A stretch of DNA of 46,781 bases, from the NCBI GenBank assembly GCA_033557675.1, contig JAWQRM010000008.1:1-46781 (forward strand). The letters run 5' to 3'. The notes beneath the pieces were generated by a model. That model was not told where the DNA came from and searched no databases. It worked only from the letters and a program-made list of their open reading frames with translations. Position numbers and translations under genes: made by a program. Source of the DNA: Coptodactyla brooksi. Taxonomy: Eukaryota > Arthropoda > Insecta > Coleoptera > Scarabaeidae. Of this stretch, positions 20,162 through 32,643 are shown piece by piece (positions within the stretch are counted from its first letter, which is position 1; every line of letters starts with the position of its first letter).

Positions 20162-23100
20162 CTTTTGTAACAAAAAAAATATTTCCATTTCACCATGTAA
20201 GTGTTGAGGATACTCAGAAATTACAGTATTTTAAAAATCTGTTTTTTCCAAGTGTCCTTAACACTTATTCGGTGCAATCGAGATTTAAAAATTAGTATGA
20301 CTGTTTTTAAAGATTTCTATTTACCGCGATTGGCGAATACTTCTCGCCAGCGTTCATAGAGGGCGCATTTAAAATGGACCCCGTAATTTTATTAGGAGTT
20401 GGCCTCTCTCGTTTACTATTCTCTCTGGTCATACGTTACTGCATTCTCCCAAGAGTTTTATTTCATCCATCGGTGGTTCAAAAGTTTGGCCCATTTGAAA
20501 ACAAATAATAAAACTATAATACAAACAAAAATAGATTGCCACGTTAGACTGAATAGAACAATACTTTATATACATGCTAATTATTATATAATCTGATTAT
20601 AATAAGGATTTCGTAAAAATTGTACATGTGGTTGAGGTACTTAACCTAAAATTTTTTTGATTCTTTTACAACTTTTAGCAACAAAATATATTTTTGTAAT
20701 CTACATAAAATTGTGAGTAAAAAATTATAAGAATAGTACATGCTTAAAATCAACAGTTCTCAAGTTATTAGCTATAAGGATAGTACGTGCTTAAAACCAA
20801 TAGTACTCGAGTTATAAGCATAATTGATAAAAATACAGTCCTATGGGGCAAGAGGGTATTTCGTTTTTAATCTCGGATATTGTTCTCTTTGGAAAAAAAT
20901 GTTTCAAATAAAGGTTGCATGACATCGAACTCTTCACAATTTGAAACAGTTTTCGAACATACAGGGTGTTCAGTTTATTTTAAAAACTATCCAACTTCAT
21001 ATTTTTAAATGGAAGATCCTGTATGTTATGATATTTTTGAAGTACTTATAAGACTTGAGGGCCACTTTAATTATTATACATCAGTTCAAAATCGCACCGT
21101 TTGGGCGTTATTACACATTTTTTGAAAAAAATGACAAGTACGAATGGAAATTTTTTTAAAGATTTGTTTTTGTATTTAAACCAGAGGCAAGGTAAGAGAA
21201 CGTCATGTACGATGTAGAAGATAACATCTTCTACTTTTATTATTGCATCCACTCATATTGTAAATAGTAAAACTGATACTGCATTTGACCCTTTCATAGC
21301 CATTTTTATCACTTCCTAATTTTTTTTGGTGTTTTTGTACTTCTTAAATTTTCCATTGTCTGTTCTCTTTTTAGTTTATAACTCATTCTTTAAAGAAAGA
21401 AAATAGAATGGAAAACCTATCTTAGCAATCAAACCGAAGAAAACATACAAAGTAATGAAATCTACAAAGAGCATAGACAAAAAGTCAATCCTATGGAGGT
21501 GAAAGTAAAAGCACTTAGGAAATCTGAAATTATTTGGAAATTGAAAATAAAGAACGAAAATATTATTTTAAGAAAGAAAATAGATTTAAAACACGTCTAG
21601 ACGCCACTCATACTGTCTCATTCTTCTCGTCATCCTTTTCTATCGTTTGCAAACGAAACACTGCGATTTTCACAGTGCAAGTTGATTTGTTTAAAAAAAC
21701 TAAAATTAATTTAATTTTTAAAATTAAAATTTTAAAAATCAAGTACGAAATCTAAATAAGGAAAGAGTAGAAAGTGCAAACTGTGTGTTGCCGGATGACT
21801 TGGCAAAGCGAATATGTAAAGATTGAAGGGACTAGCAAGAAAATCTGAAAGCATGAAAGGAGGTGTTGGCGAAAATAAACGACTAACAACATAGTAGAAA
21901 ATGAAAATCAACTCGACTAAACTAGAGCATGTGGAGTGCGATCTGATAGTAAGGAATGAAATAAACTCAAGTACACCAAGCATGCTTTTATTGTAAGAAA
22001 GGAAATAGCAGTCAAAAGAAAATTGAATGTCTATCAGTACAATATCGATTCACGGAAAACAGAGCTAGGCATTAATCAGAAGAAAGAAAACCAAGATACA
22101 AACAGTTGAGATAAAGTTTCACGCTGAGCAAGAGTAGTTAAGGTCAAAGTAGCGGCTAAAAGAAGGAGGGGAAAACTAAAATGTTGTAGAGTAAAATATT
22201 GACCTTCCCCAATTCGCCAGAAACAAGCATGAAGGTGTTTCATTAAAGTTGTGGGTTTCGAACAAATCGATGATTGTTTCATCACTCCTGATTATACTAA
22301 GTTGGTTGGCGAAACCTGCATGGAGCAAGTGTTTTTAAGTTTTGGGATGGTAGTGGCGATAGCATTCTAGGACTATTTTATCGTAGTACTATATATTGTT
22401 CTAATACATCATTATTGCAATGTAATTAATTAGGCGGATATTAAAGGAATGGTAGGAATTAGAGGACTAATTTCATTTGTTTTATATGGTTTCGCATAAT
22501 CGCATCGTGATGATTGTGCTAGTAATAAATGGAGGCCTTCGCTAGAAACTGCAAGCGAATTGTTAATACGTGAGTCATGTCATAATTGGTGTCACGTCGG
22601 AACCGTTGTTTTTTGTTATTCTCTTTATACGAGTCTTATTTTAAGTTATTGTTGCGTGAAATGGAAAAGTAGAATTGCGAAAATCGCAATTATGCATGCA
22701 AAATATAGTCGTTGTTTTTTGTTACATTTATGACCTGATTCAACTATCTATCCGTTCCGCCTTATTGCGCCTCTGGATTGTAACCACAATAATATTTATG
22801 TCATGTGATGGTGTGCTTGCAATTATGAAGTTTTGTAAATAAATGTAGATAGAAAGTCATAGCTCTTAACGTATATATAGATAATATTATTTTACAGTTA
22901 GTAATTTTGATCGTTCGGATGTTTGTCGATGTGATTCATTTTGTTTGATTGCTATTTTTATTGCAGACACAATAAACATTTCATTTGCTTAACGGCGACA
23001 TTATCTTTATGTCAGAATCGCTTGTCGCCGCAGTTCGTTTATGTTTTATATCTTATCAAGTTCGTAGAGTTGCTTATGCTTTTCTCGGGTTGACCTCGGA

Positions 23101-24026
23101 AGGTTATGTACGCATTCCGCAGTAACAATTCTTGCGCATATTGCGGCATTGCACAATGTTACTTGTTGGAGTCAATGTGCTTTCACTCTTTGATGTTGTG
23201 ACACTACGTTTTAATCTATGACGATTTCGAAATTTTAAAAATTCTATGCTGCAGGGTATTTATACATTATAAGTTAGTATTTGCTTTATGTTCTGGATGT
23301 AAATTTATTTTTGCATGAATATTGAATATCTCCTAAAGTAAAATACTTTATTTGTATTTTTCGCTCGTGTCGTGGGTCGAAATCATGTAATGCTTGTGGT
23401 TTGTGATACGCGATTGTCGTTGAAATGAGTAATATAAAAATTACACTACATTGTCATTGTCTAACGCAAATGATTTTCTATGTTTTCAATAAGTGTGGTA
23501 ATTATTACGACGAAATACATTCTTTCTTATCAATAAGATAACCAAGAACTTTGTTTAATGTATAACTTTTTCGATTAAACAAAAGTTCGATGAAACTGGG
23601 AAAAGGTAAGGTGTCGTGTAGAGTACCCCCCTCCTGTCTTTAAGCTTTGCATATAAACCGCTTTTAGTTGTCGCTAATTGTGTATTAAAAAGCTACTTTC
23701 AGTAATTGTTAATAATTCAAGCTATAAAACGAATAATCCGTTCATAACAAATTACAAGCAATAAATATTACCGATTACCAACAAAGGTTTTTTCTACGGA
23801 ATATTTCCATGGATATTGTTACGTGAATCGCGCCAATGCAAAATCTGATTGCGTCAGATTTGGTATATATCCCTCAACAATTGGTTGATATATACTGAAA
23901 TACTTATCGATAGCTGTTAAGAATTTATTACAAAGTTTGAATTAGCTGTTGAATTAAACTTCTGAAAGCTGTTTGTGTTAGCTGTTGAAATAAAACTGTT
24001 ACGTAATAAAATTGTTACGTATATAA
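20162..24026. other. intergenic, no gene recognised
   Basis: AT-rich non-coding DNA. A solitary acagggtgtt transposon-type end occurs at 20961. From 21380 to 22300 the plus strand has a lysine-rich broken frame that I cannot assign. From about 22500 to 23700 the sequence looks unique and not repeat-like, with POU/homeobox-type motifs such as tatgcatgcaaaat near 22692. It could be regulatory, but nothing proves it. Confidence 0.4.
20960..20990 (+). mobile_element. solitary transposon end (acagggtg type)
   Basis: acagggtgttcag is the start common to several insect DNA transposons, and a similar end occurs at 10809. No partner end or transposase is visible nearby. Confidence 0.35.
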
Positions 24027-24281
24027 CCCTCGGGTCATTATGACCCAAGACTATTTAGATTTATTTGTCTTTATCTAATTTTATTTTTAACCTTTATTTA
24101 TATGAATATGTAGTATAAGTGTATTATAACTGTTTAGCAAACAATCAAGATTATGCATTCATAGTGGCGCCATCTTCTTTCTGTTCTGTAGGGCAGAAAC
24201 GTCATTTCTTTCTGGCTTTTGCAAGGGCCTCTCGGAAGGCTGTACATCCTCTACAGAATGTACAGCCTTTATATAGCAGGG
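24027..24281. mobile_element. piggyBac-type MITE
   Basis: The element starts CCCT and ends AGGG. It is followed by TTAA (24282-24285) and preceded by ATAA, a one-base change from TTAA. Just inside the left end is ctcgggtcattatgaccc, nearly the same as in the piggyBac at 31090. Both elements also share tattataact.ta.agca and aagattatgcattcata, so they belong to one family. An 11-bp palindrome lies at 24236-24246/24259-24269. Confidence 0.75.
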
Positions 24282-24285
24282 TTAA

Positions 24286-25808
24286 ATGTCACACCTACAC
24301 CAAAACTGAACAATAGTTACTCGACAGACATTTCGTTAATCAAATTAGCATCATCAGGTACAGATAGTATACAAGATTAATTTTGTAATTTACAAACTGA
24401 TAACATAAGCCTAGTTTGATTAATGACATGCCTATTTATTCGGATTAATCAAGGTACTTTCCCAAATGTACGTTTTCTTATGGTGGATTGTTTAGTAATT
24501 TCCATAAAAGAAAAAGACATGTTTATTTACTTCGCATTTATATGCGTTCTGTAATTATTTCATTTTTACTTAGTCATAATTATATATTTCACAACTATAT
24601 GTATTTTCAAAAACCATTTTCCACGAATGGAAACATCTAAATATTTTTTACGAACTTTTTTTTCTAAAGCTCTATTGTTTGGCAACAAGATTTCGTAAGT
24701 ATATACATAAATATTTCTGCGTATATGCTTTGTTTATCAGTACGAAACGTTTATCTCGGAGTATTTTGTGTTATTTTGGTGGCTTATAAAAGCTATGACC
24801 GCATCTGTGAGGAATGTACAGTAGATAAAACGGCTGTTCCATTTTGCTGCGTTACCCCCTTTAAAGGATTGTAAGGACAAAGGCAGTCAGGTAGTTTCCG
24901 GTGCATTGTCTGTTGCTTTCGGCAATGCGGTACGGCGCTTCCGCATAGTTAGTGTTATAGCATTGAAAAAAATTATGTTGAAAATGGTATTTGAATTAGA
25001 TGTTATCTATTGACATTTTCGAAGCGATTAGTGCAGTTGTAGTGAGTAAGGCAAAGCAGTGAATAATTCAAATTAATAATTTTTATTATTTGAATATTAC
25101 AAACATTTCGTGGAATATGTACTATTGATCAGTTTACACAATTGAAACAAGGGATTGTCACAAAAACTGTTTTCATCCTAATTTTATTAAATTACATATA
25201 GAATATTCTTTTAAATTAATGCTCTGTTAATTAAAAAACCTACACACAGCCTACAATGTCAAAGAAAAACACAGCTCGATATTCGTATTCATATAGTCTG
25301 GGAACTTTTTAAATTTTCTGTATTAATAGTATTTAATGTAATAAATAAAACTGTACGGAAACCTGTAATGAGATTAACAAGAATGGAACAAGAGTAACAG
25401 AAATACAAAGTAAACCAAGCTAAGGAGAATAAGGACAATTAATGCTACAATTAGTTTAGGTAAACAATACATTCTTGTACTTCCTATGAAACATACTAAA
25501 ATTTAAAAATGCACAAAAATTATACGATGTAACAAAACATGAGCAACAACAATCGTACAATTCGATTTCAGTAGTATTGTGCAATTATTGTTGGTCATGT
25601 TTCGTTACTTCATTTAATATTTGTGAATTTTGTAAGTTTTAATATGTATGTTGTTATCGTTCTATTTCTTACTCTCAACGGTTTTCGAAATTAAAAGAAC
25701 TATGCGTGAGAAAGATGAATAAAAAGTTGAATAAAATCATCAACATATTGCGCATAAAATCATGAAAATATTGCGTCATTATTTAAAGTATGATCTACAC
25801 GAATACAA
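24286..25808. other. intergenic, no gene recognised
   Basis: No coding frame is recognised. The stretch near 24790-24960 is somewhat richer in GC and CpG and looks unique. A long hairpin lies at 25529-25608. Confidence 0.4.
25529..25608. repeat. 80-base hairpin, pre-miRNA-sized
   Basis: Arms of 33 bases (25529-25561, 25576-25608) match inversely at 28 positions, around a 14-base loop. The mismatches are spread out. Size and pairing would suit a microRNA precursor on either strand, but it may equally be an old palindromic duplication. Confidence 0.4.
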
Positions 25809-27015
25809 CAGACGCTCGATAACGTGAACTAATTCAAACCAAAGGTGTTCACATTATCGAAATGTTTACATTAGCGAGCGTGATTTTATGAACAAGCGAA
25901 CTAGTAAAAGAAACTTTTAATGTAAATTTGCTTAAGTAAGTAAATTGTAATGTAAATTAAGCAAATTAATCTGCTATTTTAGTCTGCATAAATTTGCGCT
26001 TAATGTTGGCTTCTAATGCTGCGCCCGTAATCTACAGATAACTGAAATATTCATAATATTGTTTTCTTTCACCCTCATCAAGATTCTCATCATCACTGTC
26101 CTCCTTATTGATATCATTCAGTTGCTTATCTTCGTTCTATACGTCAATATGAGCTACGGTACAACGTTATGATTTACAATTTTCAATAAATTAACAACAT
26201 GCAATGACGCACTGACGAGAACATCAGCATCTGATCACAATTGTTTCCTAATTAAGCTTAAGGGAACGTCGTCTTTATCTACATCACTGATGTGAAAGAG
26301 ATTGTTCCAATACTTTTTAATCGTTTGCTGATTGCATTGGCCTGGAATGCACTTCCAGGCCATGTGCAAGTTTAAAACTGTTTCTGGTAATGTTATCTGT
26401 TTCAATGATTCGGTAATGTTTTCACAAACATTAAACAGACGAAAGTAGACATTTTCGGTAGTATAGTTTGGTGAGTCTAATTACGTTCTGGTTCATTGGT
26501 AGAATTAATGGAGTTATGTTGAGGCGCATGAACATGACAAGGATTGACCCATCCTTGCTCCTCAGTCGTTGCTCTGGAGGATCACTTGGTGCATTAGCTA
26601 ACATTAACGACGCTTTTATTGTTTTTTTTTTCAAAAAATCTCACATACAAATTGATTTAGCGTTAAACTATGCATAGAACATTTGTGATTGTCTGTAGAA
26701 TTATTGTCATACCTGAGGGTCAAAGCCATCTGGAACTATTTCAGTAATATACTACCAGGCAACCAAGCGGTTTTTAAATATTCGTTGTTTTTCGGGTTTT
26801 CTACCCGGGGCAGATTTTTCAAATGGTGCAGCGCAGGTTTTCCCAGGTAACATTTTCCAATTAAAGCCTCTCTCTAAAATGACCCTGGGCGCAGAATTTG
26901 ATGGACCGATGAATGCACGTTTGGGAATAAGCATATTTTCAATCGAAATAACTGTACTATCGAGAGAATTCAAGGTGTCCGTAGAGTAAAGACACGATAG
27001 AAAAGGAGACGCCAT
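25809..27015 (-). pseudogene. jerky/Tigger-type transposase relic
   Basis: The left end CAGACGCTCGATAACGTGAAC (25809) is of pogo/Tigger type. Minus-strand pieces run FNWKMLPGKTCAA with GRKPEKQRI (26900-26780), then KASLMLANAPSDPPE with the second catalytic position changed to N, then MFMRLNITPLILPMNQNVI and TKLYYRKCLLSS (26630-26440), then the C-terminal IPGQCNQQTIKKYWNNL and DDVPLSL (26350-26260). The family series is almost complete from the first catalytic region on, but stops, shifts and changed acidic residues make it inactive. No right end is found. Confidence 0.82.
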
Positions 27016-28803
27016 GAGTTACTTTTTGAGTGGGAGCTTGAATAATTAAAATTCTTAATTATAACTAATAAAAATACCATATTTATATTTATATTATGCA
27101 ATACACTAAATATTGTAACAATTGCGCACGTCGTGAGGGATAGGGTAAAGCGATTTATTAATTTAATAGCTTTACATCTAATTAAGGCGCCCTATTAGCA
27201 TTGCCCTATCTTCTGAAGCAATGAATGTTTTTTCATCCCAAAATATTGGGCTCCAATTTCGGTTAAGGTTCTCTGGCAGAGTAGTAACCTTTCTCGTAAG
27301 TAATTCTTTCTCGAAACTGAATTCAAGTTATTACGGCACCGTGTGTCGTCTAATATCTATTTTAATATACTTATTGTTTACTTTGGTATTTACTTATTTT
27401 TATAACAACAAATACATTTCTTAACTTTAAATCTTAAACTAAGTTTTCAAAGTTTTTTTTTTATTAAAATGCATGTTGTGAAAGATATTTTGTGCCATTT
27501 AAAGAAAACAACCTAAAGTTTGTTTAAGGAATGAAACCACCCATTATACAGACAATTTCTGGTTTGTGTATGCCTGAGTAAACATTAAAATGAATATATA
27601 AATATGTTACATTTTCAGATATATCTGAAATATATCTGAAAATGCTTCCCTGAAAAGTTACGAGCTCTTAAATTTGCAAGGAGAAAACCGAGTAGTGTCA
27701 GTTACTTAACATGGTATTAGTTAGAGGAATTAAACTTGACAAATTTGATCAAATATGACAAGAGTTTTAAAATTGATAGTATGCTTCGGGGGCGAAGCAG
27801 CCTTCTTACCATTGTCACATATGGTTTGTGCAGAAGCACCACTTTTTGCATGAGCTGTACTCGTTGACTTTTATTTCTGTTTTTTTTATAAAACGGAAAG
27901 GATGAATGGATAGGCAGAGGATGTCAGAAATATATGATTTGATTATGCAGCTCATCGGAGCAAATCATGGGCGATGTGTTTATTCAAAAGCGAAATTATG
28001 TATCGGGTATCGGACTTCTACATCAAGGAATGAATTGCCAAATTATACATCACATATCCTTTGAAATTGTTGTCAGATTTGTGGAACTAGATGTATAAAG
28101 CGTATCTTTTGATAGTTAAATTGTATGATGTAATGGAGAGCGATGATTCTAGAAAGGTGTAGAAAACTCGAAATAAAAAGTAATAACAAAAGCGTTTACG
28201 TAACGTACTTAATTGATTGTATAATTTAATGGGCACTAGAAAATGGTATTGTCAATAGAAAATTGTTCCATTATTCCGCAAAAGCAAATGTCCCCTTCTT
28301 TTGGAGGTATACACCTGTGAAACTATTCCACCCAAAAAAATTTAAAGTTTGTTACAATTGTTTCAATTGTAACTACTTTGTTACAATTGAAATTTAATAT
28401 CTTAATATCTTACGAAAAAATAAGATTTTTTCCATAGTTTTTTTACACTGCCTACAAACAAGCAAACTATTTATTGTTTGATAAATGCCTGATATATGTG
28501 ACTGACGGGAAGGAAACCATTTTTCGAGGTTTTATATGTTAAAGGCACGACGAAAGCAGGCTATTTTACAGTAAAAACTGTTCATTATCGAGTGAAGTAG
28601 CCACAGAAATGAATAAATTCAACTTGCTATCAAAAACAAAAACCATAAATTCGATGTGATTTTAAATTAACAGTAAAATGTAAGGATTCATGTAACGATT
28701 CTGTAGAACTTTATCGCATTAACATCTTACACAATGTTACAATTAAATAACGAGAATTTTTAGATATATAAAAACACACATTGAATTATGTTTAAGTTAT
28801 TTT
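27016..28803. other. intergenic, no gene recognised
   Basis: AT-rich non-coding DNA with an exact 14-bp palindrome at 27610-27623/27631-27644. Nothing else is supported. Confidence 0.45.
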
Positions 28804-29606
28804 TTATTCAAAATAGGTTCCATTTAACTCAATACACGTTTTAGCGTCATGAACCAATGCATATAACCAATGCATAGTGCATTATCATGCAATAATGCAC
28901 TATTGCATTATTAATCACTATTAATCACTAATGCTGTTTTCTTACTCGATATTCAGGCCTAACACATACAATTCTTGACCACAAACGATGTAAAACTGCT
29001 AAATAATATTCTCCATTGACAGTTTTACCTTGTGGAATAAATTCATTGTGGACAATCCCTTGTGAATCGTAAAAAGTAATCAACATTGTCTTGATTTTTG
29101 ACTTCTGAAAACTTCCTGAGTTTCTGGATCATATTTAAAGCACCATGTTTCATCACCAGTTAAGATCGAATAAAGAAAATCTGGATCACTTCAGCAGTTT
29201 TAATGAGGTCTTTACAATGCTTTACACAAGCAATTTTTTGGTCATTTAAAGTATGTGGAACAAATTGTGCACACACTTTTCTTTTTCCCAAATCTTCAGT
29301 CAACATTTGACGAACAGTTTCCCTATTTATTTTTAATTTTTCAGCCAACATTCTCACAGTAAAATTTCTGTCGACAGCAATGATTTCACGGATTTTTCTA
29401 CCAATTCAGCAGGATTTTTACTTTCTGAATTATCAGGTCTTTCATCATCATTTAAATCTTCGCGACCGTTAAACCGTTAAAACGATTGAACCACTCGTAA
29501 ACTCTAGCTTTAGACATACAATCACCACCATACACTTTTTTCATCAATTCGTAATTCTCAGCACATTTTTTTCTCCCTTTAAAATAAAATTTAATATTTG
29601 CTCCAT
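28804..29606 (-). pseudogene. mariner transposase, internally deleted
   Basis: From the minus-strand ATG at 29606 (MEQILNFILKGEK): YELMKKVYGGDCMSKARVYE with WFNRF, DDERPDNSESKNPAELVEK, FTVRMLAEKLKINRETVRQM, CAQFVPHTLNDQK, then TGDETWCFKYDPETQE with the first catalytic aspartate and GIVHNEFIPQGKTVNGEYYL. After IVCVRPEYR the middle with the second and third aspartates is missing, and the C-terminus IELNGTYFE follows at once. A perfect 11-bp palindrome (28874-28884/28893-28903) with short tandem repeats fills the gap. The ATG, the N-terminal DNA-binding region and the C-terminus are well preserved. Confidence 0.88.
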
Positions 29607-31085
29607 TATGTTTTTACATCAACACGATTTTTCCGTCATTCAAATGACTGTAACGTAGTTACCTGTCATCCGATTAGCATGAACTTGTGTGCATTCGAAA
29701 AAGGTAACTTCTATCTTTCTAACAATATATATGTTCAATAGATGGCGCTACGTGGTCTAAATATGTGTTATAGTTTTATTCTGTTTGTTTAAATATGCGT
29801 GAGTTAACAAACGGAAAATGAGAACGCTTAAACCAATTCCAAAAAGTTGACTATATTTACGCTTCAATAAGAATAGCTTTTTTGGCGTATACAATCTAAA
29901 ACTGTACACAACGCTTTTCAGCTATCTAAAAATGTGGTTGACCATAAACGTGGTTTGCCTTAAGCAAAATTGATGTTAAATATCCCTGCTACGTGTTTGA
30001 CATCCATATGAAACTATTTGCGGACAATCAGTGTAAGAAATAACTTGTTTGCTATGCGTACTCTTATGGCACACTAGGAATCTTGCCTCCAAGAATTATG
30101 AAATTTGTTCAGTTGCCAAACGCAGTTGGTTAAAATACTTGTGCCAAACGTAACTATATTCTGGTTTCACGCATCAATAATGATTCATCCTTATATTCAA
30201 ATGGGCGTACATAATTTTTTCTTTGAATTTCAATATAACCGTGAATCGGGTATATAAACCCACTTTAAAGCTTTATGATTTATTTATATCTCATGTTTTC
30301 CCAGAAAATGTTCTACTTTCGGCGCCAGACAGTGCAAATTGCTCTTTGTACAAATATTTAAATATAGAATTTGTGAGCAGGTATATGCGTCAGAAATTGT
30401 CAACAGATTTTTGTAATAGTTCACCGTATGTACTTTATATATAATACATCAATAATACAATAGCAAAAACATCTTTTTATTTGTTTATTTTATATCAGTC
30501 CGCTGAGTAATCCTAAAAAATATGTACTATATCCTTTGTCAATTGAAATTGAGTGATATGAACTGATTGGCATACAACTTTTAATATTTGGAAATTCAAT
30601 ACTCCATAAAACATCTTAATTAAAAAAATATTGTCGATAAATTCTGAAAGGAATAATCAGAATTTATCGACAATAATGAAATCAAACTCTAATGAAATGA
30701 AACTAATGAAATCAAGTACCACTATACATAATTTCATTAGAGTTTCATTATTTTGCACACAAAAAATGTACTCTTAATTCAGCAGCTACCAGATCTTAGA
30801 TTTCAAAATGTCTTAACAGAACAATACTTTTTCTGATCGTTTAAAAACTGGGTGCTATAACAGCCCTGCTAGGTCCCGAACGTATGCTGACCATTACTGA
30901 ATTGCTTACCAAAGTAACGTTAGATATATTGTTTAGTTACTAAATAGTATTATGGATATTATTTAGCTGCAGAAGGAGGTTGTTTTGAACATTTAATTTA
31001 ATTAGTATATTTAGTTTTTGCGAATACCTTTTTTCTTTTACAGAATACACTTTTTGTCTCTATTAGAGAGCAATTCGCTTGAGCT
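29607..31085. other. intergenic with two exact hairpins
   Basis: Non-coding. 30629-30647/30657-30675 is a perfect 19-bp palindrome. 30684-30698 pairs with 30731-30745 over 15 bases. No gene recognised. Confidence 0.5.
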
Positions 31086-31089
31086 TTAA

Positions 31090-32639
31090 TCCTGCTGTGC
31101 TCCTCGGGTCAATATGACCCAAGACGGATTTTCAGGTTTTATAACTTTGTCATCTTTCATTATTTGTTTCCAAGATTTTGTGCCATTGTTTGCTGGAGCG
31201 TAAAGTGTAATATTGCCAAATAGTTTTTACAAGATATCTTTACAATATGTATTATAACTATATAGCAACCAACAAGATTATGCATTCATACTGGTCGAAT
31301 ATGCAAGTCTGTGCATGTCTGTGCCTGCATACTAATATATCACATAAATAGGGAACGCGGATAGCGTTCATATAATATATTTATATAAAGTATTATATAA
31401 TACTTTATATATATTTATATAGTATTTATATACTATATAACCCTACACTTGAAAATATTGTGTTGAAAATGGACAATATTGAAGGTCGGAGAATGTACGA
31501 ACGCGATTGGGAAGATCGAAAATGTGGACTCTTTGTGACAGTGGCAGGTAGTTCCTATGCCATGAAAGCTCAAGTTTATACGGGAAAATGTCCGGGTGAA
31601 GCACCAAAAAAAAATCAAGCGATGCGAATAGTTTTAGACTTAACACATGAACTCAGGGAGCAAAGCGTTACATGTGATAATTTCTTCACGTCCAAAAAAT
31701 TAGGTGAAATGCTCATCAAAAGATAACTTACAATGTTAGGAACGGTTAGAAAAAATAAGAACTTCCCGTGATTACAATAAGTAAAGAAGTACATAGTTCT
31801 ACTTTTTATTTTACCAAGGATACCATAATTGTGTCATGTGCGCCTATAAAAATAAAAGACGTTATTTTTATGAGCACAATGCACTGTGATAAGGAAGTGA
31901 GCAGCAGGGACGACAAGAAGCCACAAATGGTGCTAGATTATAACTCTACCAAAGGGGCGGCTGATACGTCGGATCTAAGTATTGCAGCATATACTTGCAA
32001 AAGAAAAACCAATCGATGGGCTATTATTTTGTTCTACAATATACTTGATGTTAGTGCTTATAATGCATTTGTGTTATGGAGAGAAATAAATCCAGATTGG
32101 ATTAAGAACGTTCTGCACAAGAGAAGAGTATTTCCGGAATAATTGGGCAAACTGACGGCAACTCCCTATATGATGTCAAGGGAACATAAACTTCGCACTC
32201 AATAAGTTACTGCCGTAATAAAGAGAATTGAAGATCAATGTGGCGAAGTAGCAATGCCATCTACATCTGGTGCAGTCATTAAAAGAAAAGAGCATGATAT
32301 AATATGTGTCCATCAAAATGTGACAATCAAACAAATACAACATGTTGTAAGTGTAATAAATATTTGTGTAATTTATGTGTTACTTATGTATATAATGTAT
32401 ACAATATATTATTATTGTTGTCGGTGCAAAGGTTAGGCAATAATTGGATGCACATCAGAATTTATTTGATATTTTCTCTTGTTTTTAAATTTAGTGTTTA
32501 TATACATTTTATTTTTGTAATAAAATCACGGTATATTAATTTCGAGCTATTCTTGACAATCCTCCTGTACCTGCATACATCGGGTCACTATGTACCGAAA
32601 GACTACAAGTGTATAGTAAAAGTAAGGAGAACAGCAGAG
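31090..32639 (+). mobile_element. piggyBac-family transposon with TTAA duplications
   Basis: Ends TCCTGCTGTGCTCC (31090-31103) and GGAGAACAGCAGAG (32626-32639) are inverse copies apart from two bases. Both are bordered by TTAA (31086-31089, 32640-32643), the piggyBac target. The left sub-end ctcgggtcaatatgaccc is shared with the MITE at 24027. The length of 1.55 kb is well below a full element because the 5' half of the transposase is missing. Confidence 0.9.
31460..32420 (+). pseudogene. piggyBac transposase, N-terminal half deleted
   Basis: Recognisable from the middle of the catalytic domain. SSYAMKAQVYTGKCPGEAP and QSVTCDNFFTSKKLGEML (31550-31720) come first. After a frame shift come STFYFTKDTIIVSC, MHCDKEVS, KKPQMVLDYNSTKG with AADTSDLS, YTCKRKTNRWAIILFYN and LDVSAYNAFVLW (31790-32080). 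The C-terminal cysteine-rich zinc-binding end is CPSKCDNQTNTTCCKCNKYL (32305-32365), in another frame. The usual VDxxD pair is altered to ADTSD. Upstream, where the missing half belongs, is an AT-rich perfect 28-bp palindrome (31383-31410). Confidence 0.9.
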
Positions 32640-32643
32640 TTAA

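Noticed and set aside
21380..22300. Lysine-rich broken plus-strand frame and antisense hydrophobic frames
   Set aside because: Considered as a reverse-transcriptase relic, but no catalytic or family motif could be found.
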